DNA from: Bryobacterales bacterium
GTDB taxonomy: Bacteria; Acidobacteriota; Terriglobia; Bryobacterales; Bryobacteraceae
Length of the DNA: 62,390 nt
Direction: 5' to 3'
Assembly (NCBI GenBank): GCA_016789905.1
Contig: JAEUQC010000042.1
Coordinates: 1 to 62,390, forward strand
Of the stretch, positions 10,103 through 17,421 are shown piece by piece. How positions within the stretch are numbered: the stretch's first letter is position 1; each line of letters opens with the position of its first letter. The notes under the pieces are model-generated. The model was not told the origin of the DNA. It did no database searches and was given only the letters and a program-made list of their open reading frames with translations. The position numbers were made by a program, and so were the translations under genes.

Positions 10103-11005
10103 TCACCGCACACCAGTAAAGAGTGCGAACTCCACTGGCCGCGCGGCCACTACCTCTCGCATCCCGCCGTCGAGCAATGGAAAACGCAGCGACAACGCAT
10201 GAAGCATTAGTCGCGTTGACGCAACGCCGCCATACACCGCGTCGCCCACCAACGGACAGCCGATCGCGGCGCAGTGAATCCGGATTTGGTTTGTTCGTCC
10301 GGTGACCGGTTCCGCCTCCAGAAACGCCCACCCGTTGCCACGCTCCAGCACGCGCAAAAATGTCTGGGCCTCGGCTCCGCCCGGCGACACATTCCAGGGC
10401 GGAAACCGTTCCGGGTCCCGCCCAATCGGCAGGTCCACCACCCGTTCGGTCCAGTCCACCAGTCCGGCGGCAATCGCCAGGTACTTTTTTTCCACTTGCC
10501 GCAGTTGAAACATCCCAGCCAACGGCGAATGCCGCGGCAATGCCTTGGCCGCCAGCAGCACCCCAGATGTCGCCCGGTCCAACCGGTGCAGAATGTGCGC
10601 GCCGCTGTAGCCCATGCCGCGTAGCGCGTTGACGACGGTTCCCATTCTTTCGTGGCTGGTTGGGTGGACAAGCATCCCAGAGGGCTTGTTGATGGCGATT
10701 AGTTGGTCATCTTCGTAAAGGATTTCCAGCGGTATCTGTTCGGGCGGCACCTCGGTCAGCCGCGTGGCCGGGTGCAATTCCACCCGCGCGCCCGCACCCA
10801 GCCGGAAGCCGAAATGGCGCATTACGCCGTCCACCTCGCATGCACCCCGCGCCAGCGCCCGCCGAAGGCTTTCCCGCGATACATTCGGCATTCGCGCGAG
10901 CAGAAAAATCTCGAGCCGCTCCGGCGATTCCACCACCCAACTGCGGGAAGGCCCCTCAGCCGTGTTACATTGAGTTTTCGCGGCAGCCTCATCGGATAAC
11001 GCCAT
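10103..11005 (-). CDS. RluA-family RNA pseudouridine synthase
   Basis: 300 residues. An S4-like RNA-binding segment (RLEIFLLARMPNVSRESLRR) precedes the catalytic domain. That domain has the RluA signature HRLDRATSG, with the catalytic Asp at about residue 143, plus EPVTGRTNQIRIH and GDAVYGG. The enzyme isomerises uridine in rRNA or tRNA; the exact site cannot be read from sequence. The ATG at 11005 overlaps the ATG of the divergent csm1 gene within CATG. The first ~23 residues look unstructured, so a start at the GTG near 10936 is possible and would free space for a csm promoter. The histidine kinase gene begins about 100 bases downstream on the same strand. Confidence 0.9.
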   Translation of the reverse strand: MALSDEAAAKTQCNTAEGPSRSWVVESPERLEIFLLARMPNVSRESLRRALARGACEVDGVMRHFGFRLGAGARVELHPATRLTEVPPEQIPLEILYEDDQLIAINKPSGMLVHPTSHERMGTVVNALRGMGYSGAHILHRLDRATSGVLLAAKALPRHSPLAGMFQLRQVEKKYLAIAAGLVDWTERVVDLPIGRDPERFPPWNVSPGGAEAQTFLRVLERGNGWAFLEAEPVTGRTNQIRIHCAAIGCPLVGDAVYGGVASTRLMLHALSLRFPLLDGGMREVVAARPVEFALFTGVR

Positions 11006-12341
11006 GTCGCTTCAAGTATTCCTCTACGCTCAGTTTCGCGGAATCGAACGCTTCGTGTCAGGCACGAGCGATAACTCGTCTTTTGCCGACCGCAGTTTAT
11101 GGATCTCTCAGCTCACCGAATCCACCCCGCGCCGGTTCCTGGAGGAGCGCAAACTGTCTCCCCTGCTCGTCGGCTATGCCGGCGGTGGTTCGTTCCTCAT
11201 GCTGTTGCCGGAACCAACCGCGCTCGAAGCGGATGCCTATCTCGCCCAACTCCGCGATGAAATAGCCCTGTCCACCGGTGACATGTTGGAGTTGCACTGG
11301 ACCTGGACTGAAAACCTCGGCAGTTGGCCGAACGTCTGGAAGCGGCTGCAGGATGGCATTCGCGCCAAGCGCCAGACTCCGCTCGCCCACACCGGCGCGG
11401 CCGCCTTCGCCATCGACAAACCGGAACAAGCCGTCGCCCAACCCTGGGCCGGGCTTGCCTCCGCTTCCGGCCCGGACGACGCCGCAGTCTCCATCCCTCC
11501 CTCCGCCCCGCAGGAATTGGCTCGCAGAGCCCATGGACGAAAAGCCTGGGGCATGTTGCGCTGCGACATCGACCGTGCCGGCGCCCGGTTGCAACTGGCC
11601 GATTCCGCCGAAAATTTTCTCTACTTGGCGATTCTCTACAAGGGCCTAGTCGCCGGTGAGTTGCAACGCATCGTCGCCATGCCAGTCCACACCGGCCGCG
11701 TTTCCATTCTCTACAGCGGCGGTGACGATTTCGCCGTGGCCGGTGCCTGGGACGCCCTGCTTAGCGTTGCCAGCGAGTTCCACCGCGTATTCGCCCTGTT
11801 TGCCGGAGACCTCCCCGGCGGCCGCGAACTCGCCGATGGTGCATCCGTTTCTGCCGCCCTTACAGTTGCCAATCCGGGCGAAACACTGGCCAGCCTCTGG
11901 CAGCGAAACCGCGCGACGATAGAAACCGTGAAGTCTTCCGGCGGAGACGCCTTCGCGTTATTCGGCCGGATTCTCGACTGGCCGGCGTTGAAAGACGCCG
12001 AGGGCTTGAAGCAGCGGATTCGCAAACTGCGCGATGTCTACCACTGCCCGCCAGAGGTATTCGAGGAGTTGGAAGATTTCTACGGCGTGCGCGGCGCCGG
12101 AGACCTGTTGGCGTCCCCCCGGGCGCGCCGGCGGGAACGAAGCGTCGATCGTCCGTGGCGATTTCATCGCCGTCTGCGGCGCCTCGCCGGAGACCGCACC
12201 GGTTCGGAATTCGAAAAACAGTGGCGCGCGTTCCTCGGCGACCTCATCGGCCGCGGGCAGGTGCAGAAACAGTTGCGGCCCGCTGGAAAAGTCGCGCTCG
12301 ATTGGGCCCAACTCGAAAGCGGTTGGCGCGGGCAGGAATAG
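11004..12341 (+). CDS. csm1: Compact Cas10/Csm1-like protein without HD domain, GGDD motif intact
   Basis: 445 residues against roughly 750-850 for usual Csm1. It opens directly at the first palm domain (AQFRGIERFVSG, then VGYAGGGSFLMLLP), so the N-terminal HD DNase is absent. The segment that normally holds the CxxC zinc ribbon has no cysteine pair. The second palm is complete: MLRCDIDRAGARL gives the first metal-binding Asp and ILYSGGDDFAVAG gives the GGDD cyclase motif, followed by the Csm1-type DAFALFGRILDWPAL and a helical C-terminus. In the family this subunit makes cyclic oligoadenylate from ATP when target RNA is bound; activity here is inferred from intact residues. It is the first gene of a five-gene csm set. 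A weak promoter, TTGAGT (10970-10975) with GATAAC (10995-11000), lies inside the 5' end of the divergent gene. Codons around 12114-12190 fit the +1 frame better. Confidence 0.88.
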   Translation: MSLQVFLYAQFRGIERFVSGTSDNSSFADRSLWISQLTESTPRRFLEERKLSPLLVGYAGGGSFLMLLPEPTALEADAYLAQLRDEIALSTGDMLELHWTWTENLGSWPNVWKRLQDGIRAKRQTPLAHTGAAAFAIDKPEQAVAQPWAGLASASGPDDAAVSIPPSAPQELARRAHGRKAWGMLRCDIDRAGARLQLADSAENFLYLAILYKGLVAGELQRIVAMPVHTGRVSILYSGGDDFAVAGAWDALLSVASEFHRVFALFAGDLPGGRELADGASVSAALTVANPGETLASLWQRNRATIETVKSSGGDAFALFGRILDWPALKDAEGLKQRIRKLRDVYHCPPEVFEELEDFYGVRGAGDLLASPRARRRERSVDRPWRFHRRLRRLAGDRTGSEFEKQWRAFLGDLIGRGQVQKQLRPAGKVALDWAQLESGWRGQE

Positions 12342-12365
12342 GGAAAGAGAGTTCGAAACTTACGT

Positions 12366-13118
12366 ATGTCGGAAGAATTGCAATCGGATACTCCACAAAC
12401 GGAACCGGAAGCGCCGGTAACGGAAGCCGCCAGCGGCCCAGCGCCGGAAACGCAAGCGCCGGAGCCCGCGCCCGCCGCGGAGGCTCCCGCCCCCGAAGCA
12501 GCCCCGGAAGCACCGGCTGACGCCCCGCCAGCCCAGCCCAAAGCGGACCGCCCGCCCCGCGAACAGCGCGGCGACCGCCCCCCCCGCGAGCCACGGGGAG
12601 ACCGCCCGCCGCGGGACCGAGACAAGCCTGCCCAGCAGCAAGGCCAATCCAATCCCAACAAAGGGAATGATCGCCGTGGCCAAGGTAACGACCGGCCCCG
12701 CGACCCTGGCCAGCGCGGCGGCGGCCAGCGTGATTTCGGCGGTGACCGCCGTCCGGATATGCGGCGCCCCGATGGCCCCATCGAAATCGAGTACGACAAA
12801 CTGATTGGCGACAGCCTTTATCTCGACAATCAGGCCCACGTTCTCGTCGCCCGCCTTCGCGATCTCGACGCCGGCACACGCAGCCAGCTTCGCCGCCTTT
12901 ATGGCGCCGTCCGCCGCGCCTGCCGCGCCCCGGAAGCCGACCGCCAGCATCAGTTCGTTATGCTGCGCGCCCGCCTCGCCTATACTATCGCCAGGCACGG
13001 CCTGCGCAGTCTGGACCCGCTCGAAAAGCTGCTGCTCCAAGTCACACGGCGCAATGAGACCCGCGGCTACGACCGCTTCCGCGACCTCTTCGAAGCCATC
13101 ATCGCGTACAACGAATAA
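12366..13118 (+). CDS. csm2: Csm2-like (Cas11) small subunit with long disordered Pro/Arg-rich N-terminal tail
   Basis: 250 residues. Only the last ~110 are compact: GDSLYLDNQAHVLVARLRDL, then a helical stretch with RSQLRRLYGAVRRAC and MLRARLAYTIARHG, ending in DRFRDLFEAIIAYNE. Size, helical character and position between cas10 and csm3 fit Csm2, the Cas11 small subunit that lines the target-RNA channel. Residues 1 to ~135 are low complexity: first Glu/Pro/Ala rich (acidic), then Arg/Pro/Asp/Gly rich with DRPPRE repeated three times and RG-rich runs. That extension is not a usual part of Csm2, which is about 120-150 residues. The charge switches from acidic to basic, so RNA binding, self-association or a flexible tether are possible. 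It lies 24 bases after csm1 with GGAAAGAGAG ahead. The assignment relies partly on context. Confidence 0.75.
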   Translation: MSEELQSDTPQTEPEAPVTEAASGPAPETQAPEPAPAAEAPAPEAAPEAPADAPPAQPKADRPPREQRGDRPPREPRGDRPPRDRDKPAQQQGQSNPNKGNDRRGQGNDRPRDPGQRGGGQRDFGGDRRPDMRRPDGPIEIEYDKLIGDSLYLDNQAHVLVARLRDLDAGTRSQLRRLYGAVRRACRAPEADRQHQFVMLRARLAYTIARHGLRSLDPLEKLLLQVTRRNETRGYDRFRDLFEAIIAYNE

Positions 13119-13140
13119 TCACGGCGAACCCAGGAATACC

Positions 13141-13977
13141 ATGAGCTCTTCATCCCAAGTCCCCGAAATCCGCCTCGCCGGCAAATTGATCCTCGATGCC
13201 TCGCTGGTATGTTTGACCGGCCTTCACATCGGCGCCGGCAAAGGCTCGCTTGAAATCGGCGGCGCCGATAATCCGGTCGTTAAGGATGCCTTCGGACGCC
13301 CCGTCGTTCCCGGCTCCTCGCTCCGCGGACGGCTGCGCAGCCTGCTCGAGCAGGCCCTCGGTCTCACTGCTCCCGACGAGATGGTGTACCTTTCCCGCCG
13401 CCGCGGCCAGGAAGTCCGTATCCACCAAAGCGACCGCTCCGACGATCCCATCTGTCTGCTCTTCGGCCGCAATCCCGGCCGCATGGAACGCGTCAAGGGA
13501 GATGCCGTCGAATCCCGCCACATCACCCCGGCCCGGCTCGCCATCTACGATGCCCCGCTGGAACTGGAGTCCATCACCGCCCAGATGCGCGAACAGTTGG
13601 ACGACGAGTTGACCGAGGTCAAGAGCGAGAACGCCATCGACCGCATTACCGCTCAGGCCAACCCCCGCACCCTGGAACGTGTTCCGGCAGGCGCCCGCTT
13701 CCGCGTGCGCATCGTCATCGGTCTGCTCCAGGAGGGCGATCAGAAACTGGTGCCGCTCGTCGTGCAAGGCTTGCGTTTAATGGAGGATGCCGCCCTCGGC
13801 GGCGGCGGTTCCCGGGGCAGCGGCCGTGTGGAGTTCCAGAACATCCGGGTCGTCTGGCGCAGCCGCCGCTATTATGCCGACGGCGCGCAGGAAGAGGAAG
13901 TGGCCAAAGCCGCCAACACCGAAGCCCTGCAGCAGGCCGTGCTCGCCGACGAGTTCGCGCTACGCCTCTCTGAATAA
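13141..13977 (+). CDS. csm3: Csm3, Cas7-family backbone RAMP of a type III-A complex
   Basis: 278 residues from ATG 13141, with an AGGA site just upstream; the open frame extends further back only as out-of-frame overlap with csm2. The N-terminal RAMP block is very clear: LTGLHIGAGKGSLEIGG, then ADNPVVKDAFGRPVVPGSSL and RGRLRSLLE. By alignment in mind with Streptococcus thermophilus Csm3 (GAIDSPVIKD, Asp33), Asp43 here (GGADNPVVKD) is the target-RNA cleavage residue and is conserved. Later motifs are DPICLLFG, VKSENAIDRITAQANPRTLE and the glycine-rich ALGGGGSRGSGRVEF loop. Several copies form the backbone holding crRNA and cutting target RNA at 6-nt steps in known complexes. It lies 22 bases after csm2 and 6 bases before csm4. 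Confidence 0.93.
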   Translation: MSSSSQVPEIRLAGKLILDASLVCLTGLHIGAGKGSLEIGGADNPVVKDAFGRPVVPGSSLRGRLRSLLEQALGLTAPDEMVYLSRRRGQEVRIHQSDRSDDPICLLFGRNPGRMERVKGDAVESRHITPARLAIYDAPLELESITAQMREQLDDELTEVKSENAIDRITAQANPRTLERVPAGARFRVRIVIGLLQEGDQKLVPLVVQGLRLMEDAALGGGGSRGSGRVEFQNIRVVWRSRRYYADGAQEEEVAKAANTEALQQAVLADEFALRLSE

Positions 13978-13983
13978 CACCCC

Positions 13984-14985
13984 ATGCCGACTGAACGGCC
14001 AGCTCTCCTGGTTCAACTACAGCCAATCACCCCCTGGCGCTGCGGCGCGGGCCGCCCGGACGAACCCGCCTCGCTCGTGCCGAGCGATTCGCTCTTCGGC
14101 GCCATCAGCGACGCCATGCGTCTGCTCGGCTGGCTGCCGGAGTGGCTCGAAACCGGCGCCCGGCTCACCCGCATGAGTTCGCTGTTTCCGGTGCAGAACG
14201 ACGTGTTCTACGCGCCGCTGCCGGAAACGCTCCGGGCCCACGCCGGACTTCGCCGTGTGCGCCTGCAGGCAGTCCGTTTCGCCTCCATTGCCGCCATCCA
14301 GGACCTGGCCGCGAAAAAGTTCGACGAAAACCGTTGGGTGCTCGACCTGGCCAGCGGCTGTTTGCAGCCGGCTGACCGCGCTGGCGCTGGCGGTCCCTAC
14401 CGCCCTCTCGAACGCCAGCGCGCCGGCGTCGATCGATTCTCCGGCGTCGCCGCCGCCACCGCCTCCGCCAGCGGCATCGAATTCCCGCAGCAGGCCGGCG
14501 CCTGGGCCCTCTTTGTCTTTTCTAACAACGAGGCCTCGGCGCTCTGGTCCGGCCGCCTGAAAGCCGCCTTTCGGCTGCTGGCCGATGAGGGCATCGGCGG
14601 CTGGCGCAACGCCGGCTGGGGCCGCTCCCGCCGCCCAAGGTTTAAGGAGGGGGAGTTGGCGCGTCTGCTCGCCATCGCCGGCTGGAATGCCGGTGCGCCC
14701 ATCGCCGCTGGAAAGTGGTGGTCGCTCGGCCTCTTCGCGCCCGCCGACGCCGATGCCGTCTCCTGGGACGGCGGCGCCTACCGAACGCTTAGCCGCGCCG
14801 GCTGGGCCGCCGGAATGGAGCCGAAGTCCGCGCTGCGCTTCGTCCGGGAAGGGTCCATCCTCGCCAGCGACACCGAACCGGGCGGGCGAATCACCGCATT
14901 GGCTGTCGAGGGTATCCCGCACCCCATTGTCCGCTATGGTGCCGGACTCGCCTTACCTTGGCAGGAGGAGGCTCCGGCCCCATGA
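13984..14985 (+). CDS. csm4: Csm4, Cas5-like RAMP of a type III-A complex
   Basis: 333 residues starting six bases after csm3. The RAMP start is typical of Csm4: LLVQLQPITPWRCGAG, then VPSDSLFGAISDAMRLLGWL (the SDxLFxA motif) and MSSLFPVQNDVFYAPLP. The glycine-rich loop of the second RRM-like fold appears as DEGIGGWRNAGWGRSRRPRF, and the C-terminus keeps the VRYGAGLALPW block. In Csm complexes this subunit caps the 5' tag of the crRNA and contacts Cas10. Its stop overlaps the csm5 start as ATGA (14982-14985), so the two are translationally coupled. Confidence 0.92.
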   Translation: MPTERPALLVQLQPITPWRCGAGRPDEPASLVPSDSLFGAISDAMRLLGWLPEWLETGARLTRMSSLFPVQNDVFYAPLPETLRAHAGLRRVRLQAVRFASIAAIQDLAAKKFDENRWVLDLASGCLQPADRAGAGGPYRPLERQRAGVDRFSGVAAATASASGIEFPQQAGAWALFVFSNNEASALWSGRLKAAFRLLADEGIGGWRNAGWGRSRRPRFKEGELARLLAIAGWNAGAPIAAGKWWSLGLFAPADADAVSWDGGAYRTLSRAGWAAGMEPKSALRFVREGSILASDTEPGGRITALAVEGIPHPIVRYGAGLALPWQEEAPAP

Positions 14986-16013
14986 ACCGGCGTTTCCGAG
15001 TGACGGTCCTTTCGCCAACCCTGGCCGGCTCCGGCGAACTCCTCACGCCCATCGATTACATGGTGTGGCAAAATGAGGTTCGCGTTCTCGACCAGGAACG
15101 TATTTTCAAGCTGCTCGCCCGCAACCCGCGGCTGGAAAGCTACCTCGATCAACTGCGCAAAGCCGAACGGCTGGAATGGTCGCAATGGGGCGGATATGCG
15201 CAGAGCTATAGTTCGGCGAAGATTCCCTTTGCCTCCGGCGGCTTGGCATCCATTTGGGAAAAGGCGCGCACCGAAGACTTGCACATCCCGCGTTTTGCCC
15301 ACGGCGGCGGCCGTCGGCTCCTTCCCGGTTCCGCCATCAAAGGCGCCTTCCGCACCGCCTGGCTTTGCGGCGCGATGGATGCCGATAAGGCCCGGCAACT
15401 CTGGACCGAATGCGCCACCGCTGGTCTGCGCTGGAAGACCCTGGCGGCGCTCGACGCGGCCGGCGGGCGGAAGGGCCTGGATGGGCTCGCCTTCACCGAT
15501 GCCCGCACCCCGGCCGATTCCTTCCGCGTCTATCAGACCCGCGTCCTAGTCGTCCGTACGGATTCCAAAGCCGGACCCTCGGAATGGAAACCCGGCCAGC
15601 AGTTCGCTGAAATGGCGAAGCCCGGCGCCGTTTTCGACGGCCGCGGTTCCCTGCCCCAGGGCGTTTGCGAAGCCGTTCGCGTCCAGGCCAGGCGTGTCAT
15701 CGGCGAACACGCGGCATATGCAAAGTACGCGGCGCTCAAACCGCTCATCGAAACCGTCGAAAAGCTCAGGGATGAAGAGTCCCGTCTCGGCGCCGACGCT
15801 TGCATGTTCCCCATCGGCTGGGGCGCCGGGTTCCGGTCGAAAACGATCGCGCCAGACCTTTCCACCCCCGAAGCTCGTATGACGGTCACCGGAATGCCTG
15901 GCATCCGCAAAGCCGTCGTTCCCGGACTCCCCTTCCCCAAAACCCGCCGTATCGCCATCGATGGCGGGGGCGGCGCCGCGCTTTGCGGATGGGTGAAGCT
16001 CGAGTGGGAATAG
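14982..16013 (+). CDS. csm5: Csm5, RAMP at the crRNA 3' end of a type III-A complex
   Basis: 343 residues from ATG 14982, which overlaps the csm4 stop and has AGGAGGAG at 14963-14970. An in-frame upstream start at 14958 is less likely. Csm5 motifs are FRVTVLSPTLAGSGELLTPI and DYMVWQNEVRVLD at the N-terminus, RLLPGSAIKGAFRTAWL for the RAMP glycine-rich loop, and the late FPIGWGAGFRSKTI and LPFPKTRRIA blocks seen at Csm5 C-termini. The family binds the growing 3' end of the crRNA and recruits trimming nucleases. It is the last csm gene: no cas6, csm6/can1, cas1 or cas2 follows, and the next gene is an unrelated AAA ATPase 135 bases on. Confidence 0.92.
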   Translation: MNRRFRVTVLSPTLAGSGELLTPIDYMVWQNEVRVLDQERIFKLLARNPRLESYLDQLRKAERLEWSQWGGYAQSYSSAKIPFASGGLASIWEKARTEDLHIPRFAHGGGRRLLPGSAIKGAFRTAWLCGAMDADKARQLWTECATAGLRWKTLAALDAAGGRKGLDGLAFTDARTPADSFRVYQTRVLVVRTDSKAGPSEWKPGQQFAEMAKPGAVFDGRGSLPQGVCEAVRVQARRVIGEHAAYAKYAALKPLIETVEKLRDEESRLGADACMFPIGWGAGFRSKTIAPDLSTPEARMTVTGMPGIRKAVVPGLPFPKTRRIAIDGGGGAALCGWVKLEWE

Positions 16014-16112
16014 GATTATCCCTGGAATCGGCTGATTCGTTCAAGCTTTAGCCCTATCTCGCCGATGGTTAGGGTAGCCACGGGACCGGGCTGACTCATG
16101 GTACGATGACAG

Positions 16113-16138
16113 GGAGTTGGCTTCCGGATCCAGCTACT
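16113..16138 (+). promoter_or_regulatory. Shared leader motif, copy 1
   Basis: GGAGTTGGCTTCCGG (16113-16127) followed four bases later by AGCTACT (16132-16138), ending ten bases before the ATPase start. The same 15-mer, followed after eight bases by AGCTACT, recurs at 61890-61919 ahead of the small gene at 62024. AGT/ACT and TGG/CCA pairings could fold it into a hairpin in both copies. It may be an RNA leader element; function unknown. Confidence 0.3.
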
Positions 16139-16148
16139 CAGGCTCTTT

Positions 16149-17039
16149 ATGTATAACGCCTTTTTCGGCATCTCAGAAAACCCATTCAGTCTCAGCCCGG
16201 ATCCGACTTTCCTCTATCGGAGCCCGCAGCACGAAGAAGCGCTTGCGAATTTGATCTACGGCGTCCAGAGCCGCAAAGGCTTTATTGTCCTCACAGGCGA
16301 GGTCGGCACCGGCAAAACGACCATGCTCGAATGCCTCCGTGAGTATCTGGAGTCGCAATACATTGAATATGCGTCTCTGTTCAATAGCCGCATCAATCCG
16401 CAGCAGTTTTTCGAGATGATCGCCTATGACCTCGACCTTCGGTGCGAACGGACCTCCAAAACGGAGGTGTTATTCGCCCTTAACAGCGTCTTGATCCAGC
16501 AGGCGAATGAAGGCCGCACGAGCGTTTTGATCGTCGACGAAGCCCACAATCTTGATTGGGACGTGCTCGAGGAGATTCGATTACTCGGCAACCTGGAAAA
16601 TCGCCGCGGCAAGCTCCTCCAGATCGTTCTCGCCGGCCAGCCAGAGTTGGACCGCAAGCTCGACGCGCCAAACCTCCGCCAATTGAAACAGCGAATCGTT
16701 CTCCGCTACAACCTGAAACCCTTCAGCGAAGCCGAAACGATTGAATACATCAACTCCCGAATGGCCCGTGCCGGCATGGAAGACCAAAGGGTTTTCGCCC
16801 CCTCCGTCCTGGCCGAAATCCATCGGCGGGCGCAGGGCATTCCCCGCCTCATCAACGGCGTTTGTGACAATTGTATGCTCACCGCCTTCGCGGCCGAAGA
16901 GCACACCGTCAGCATGAACACGCTTGAAGAGGTGAGTAACGACATGCGGTTGGAGTGGGCTGGCCGCCGTAGCCGCTCCCCTCGCCGGGAGTATGACGCC
17001 CCGCTGGAGCATACATCCTACACTGATCGCGGCGATTAG
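16149..17039 (+). CDS. ExeA/GspA-like AAA ATPase
   Basis: 296 residues. The start MYNAFFGISENPFSLSPDP is the hallmark of the ExeA/secretion-ATPase group, which also includes the ATPase found in exopolysaccharide/XrtA loci. Walker A is GEVGTGKTT near residue 54, Walker B is VLIVDEAHN near residue 128, with sensor and arginine-finger region LLGNLENRRGKLLQIVLAGQP and lid FSEAETIEYINSRMARAGM. The C-terminal ~25 residues are Arg/Ser rich and probably disordered. No ExeB partner, peptidoglycan-binding domain or secretion gene is nearby. It follows csm5 by 135 bases in the same direction, so co-transcription with the csm set is possible but unproven. ATP-driven remodelling is expected; the partner is unknown. 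Confidence 0.85.
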   Translation: MYNAFFGISENPFSLSPDPTFLYRSPQHEEALANLIYGVQSRKGFIVLTGEVGTGKTTMLECLREYLESQYIEYASLFNSRINPQQFFEMIAYDLDLRCERTSKTEVLFALNSVLIQQANEGRTSVLIVDEAHNLDWDVLEEIRLLGNLENRRGKLLQIVLAGQPELDRKLDAPNLRQLKQRIVLRYNLKPFSEAETIEYINSRMARAGMEDQRVFAPSVLAEIHRRAQGIPRLINGVCDNCMLTAFAAEEHTVSMNTLEEVSNDMRLEWAGRRSRSPRREYDAPLEHTSYTDRGD

Positions 17040-17421
17040 CGGCGTTGAATCGTCGCCCTCTCCCCGGCTGAAGCAATGAGCCGTGGTTTGGATTACCGCG
17101 AGGTTTGGACTGCCAGCGGCCCCTCGGGCCGCCCCAACCCCGTGCGTTCGCCGCCCGCAGGCTCCACAGGCTTTTTGCCATTCGCCCTAACGACGCCCCT
17201 CTTCCACGGCGCAACACCCCTCTGCGCGCCTTCTTGTCTTCTCTTCATCCCATCACCCCAAATAAAGTGGCATGGGAACAAACCTTCCCCAATCTAGGAA
17301 AAATCCTAGGGAGCTGGTACTCTAGTTTCTCTTAGACTAAGGGTGTCCTCTAAGAGGGCGTAGGGTCAACCTAGATGGAATCTAGGGTTTGATCGTTAGC
17401 CTGCCAGGCGAAGGTGGTCTC
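17040..17421 (+). promoter_or_regulatory. Non-coding leader with clustered CTAG inverted repeats
   Basis: No credible gene lies in these 382 bases; 17040-17290 shows nothing I recognise. From 17290 to 17390 five CTAG tetramers occur within 92 bases, most inside perfect dyads: CTAGGA-AAAA-TCCTAG (17294-17309), CTTAG-A-CTAAG (17331-17341), CTCTTAG (17329-17335) with CTAAGAG (17350-17356), and CCTAGAT-GGA-ATCTAGG (17370-17386). CTAG is usually scarce in bacterial genomes. The cluster sits directly ahead of the repeat-peptide gene and may be a structured 5' leader or a multi-site operator. AAGGTGG at 17411-17417 is the likely ribosome site. Confidence 0.55.

Noticed and set aside
11700..11740. 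GGDD motif as a GGDEF diguanylate cyclase
   Set aside because: The surrounding palm-1, DIDRAG and csm2-csm5 neighbours fit Cas10; GGDEF domains have a different I-site and helix pattern.
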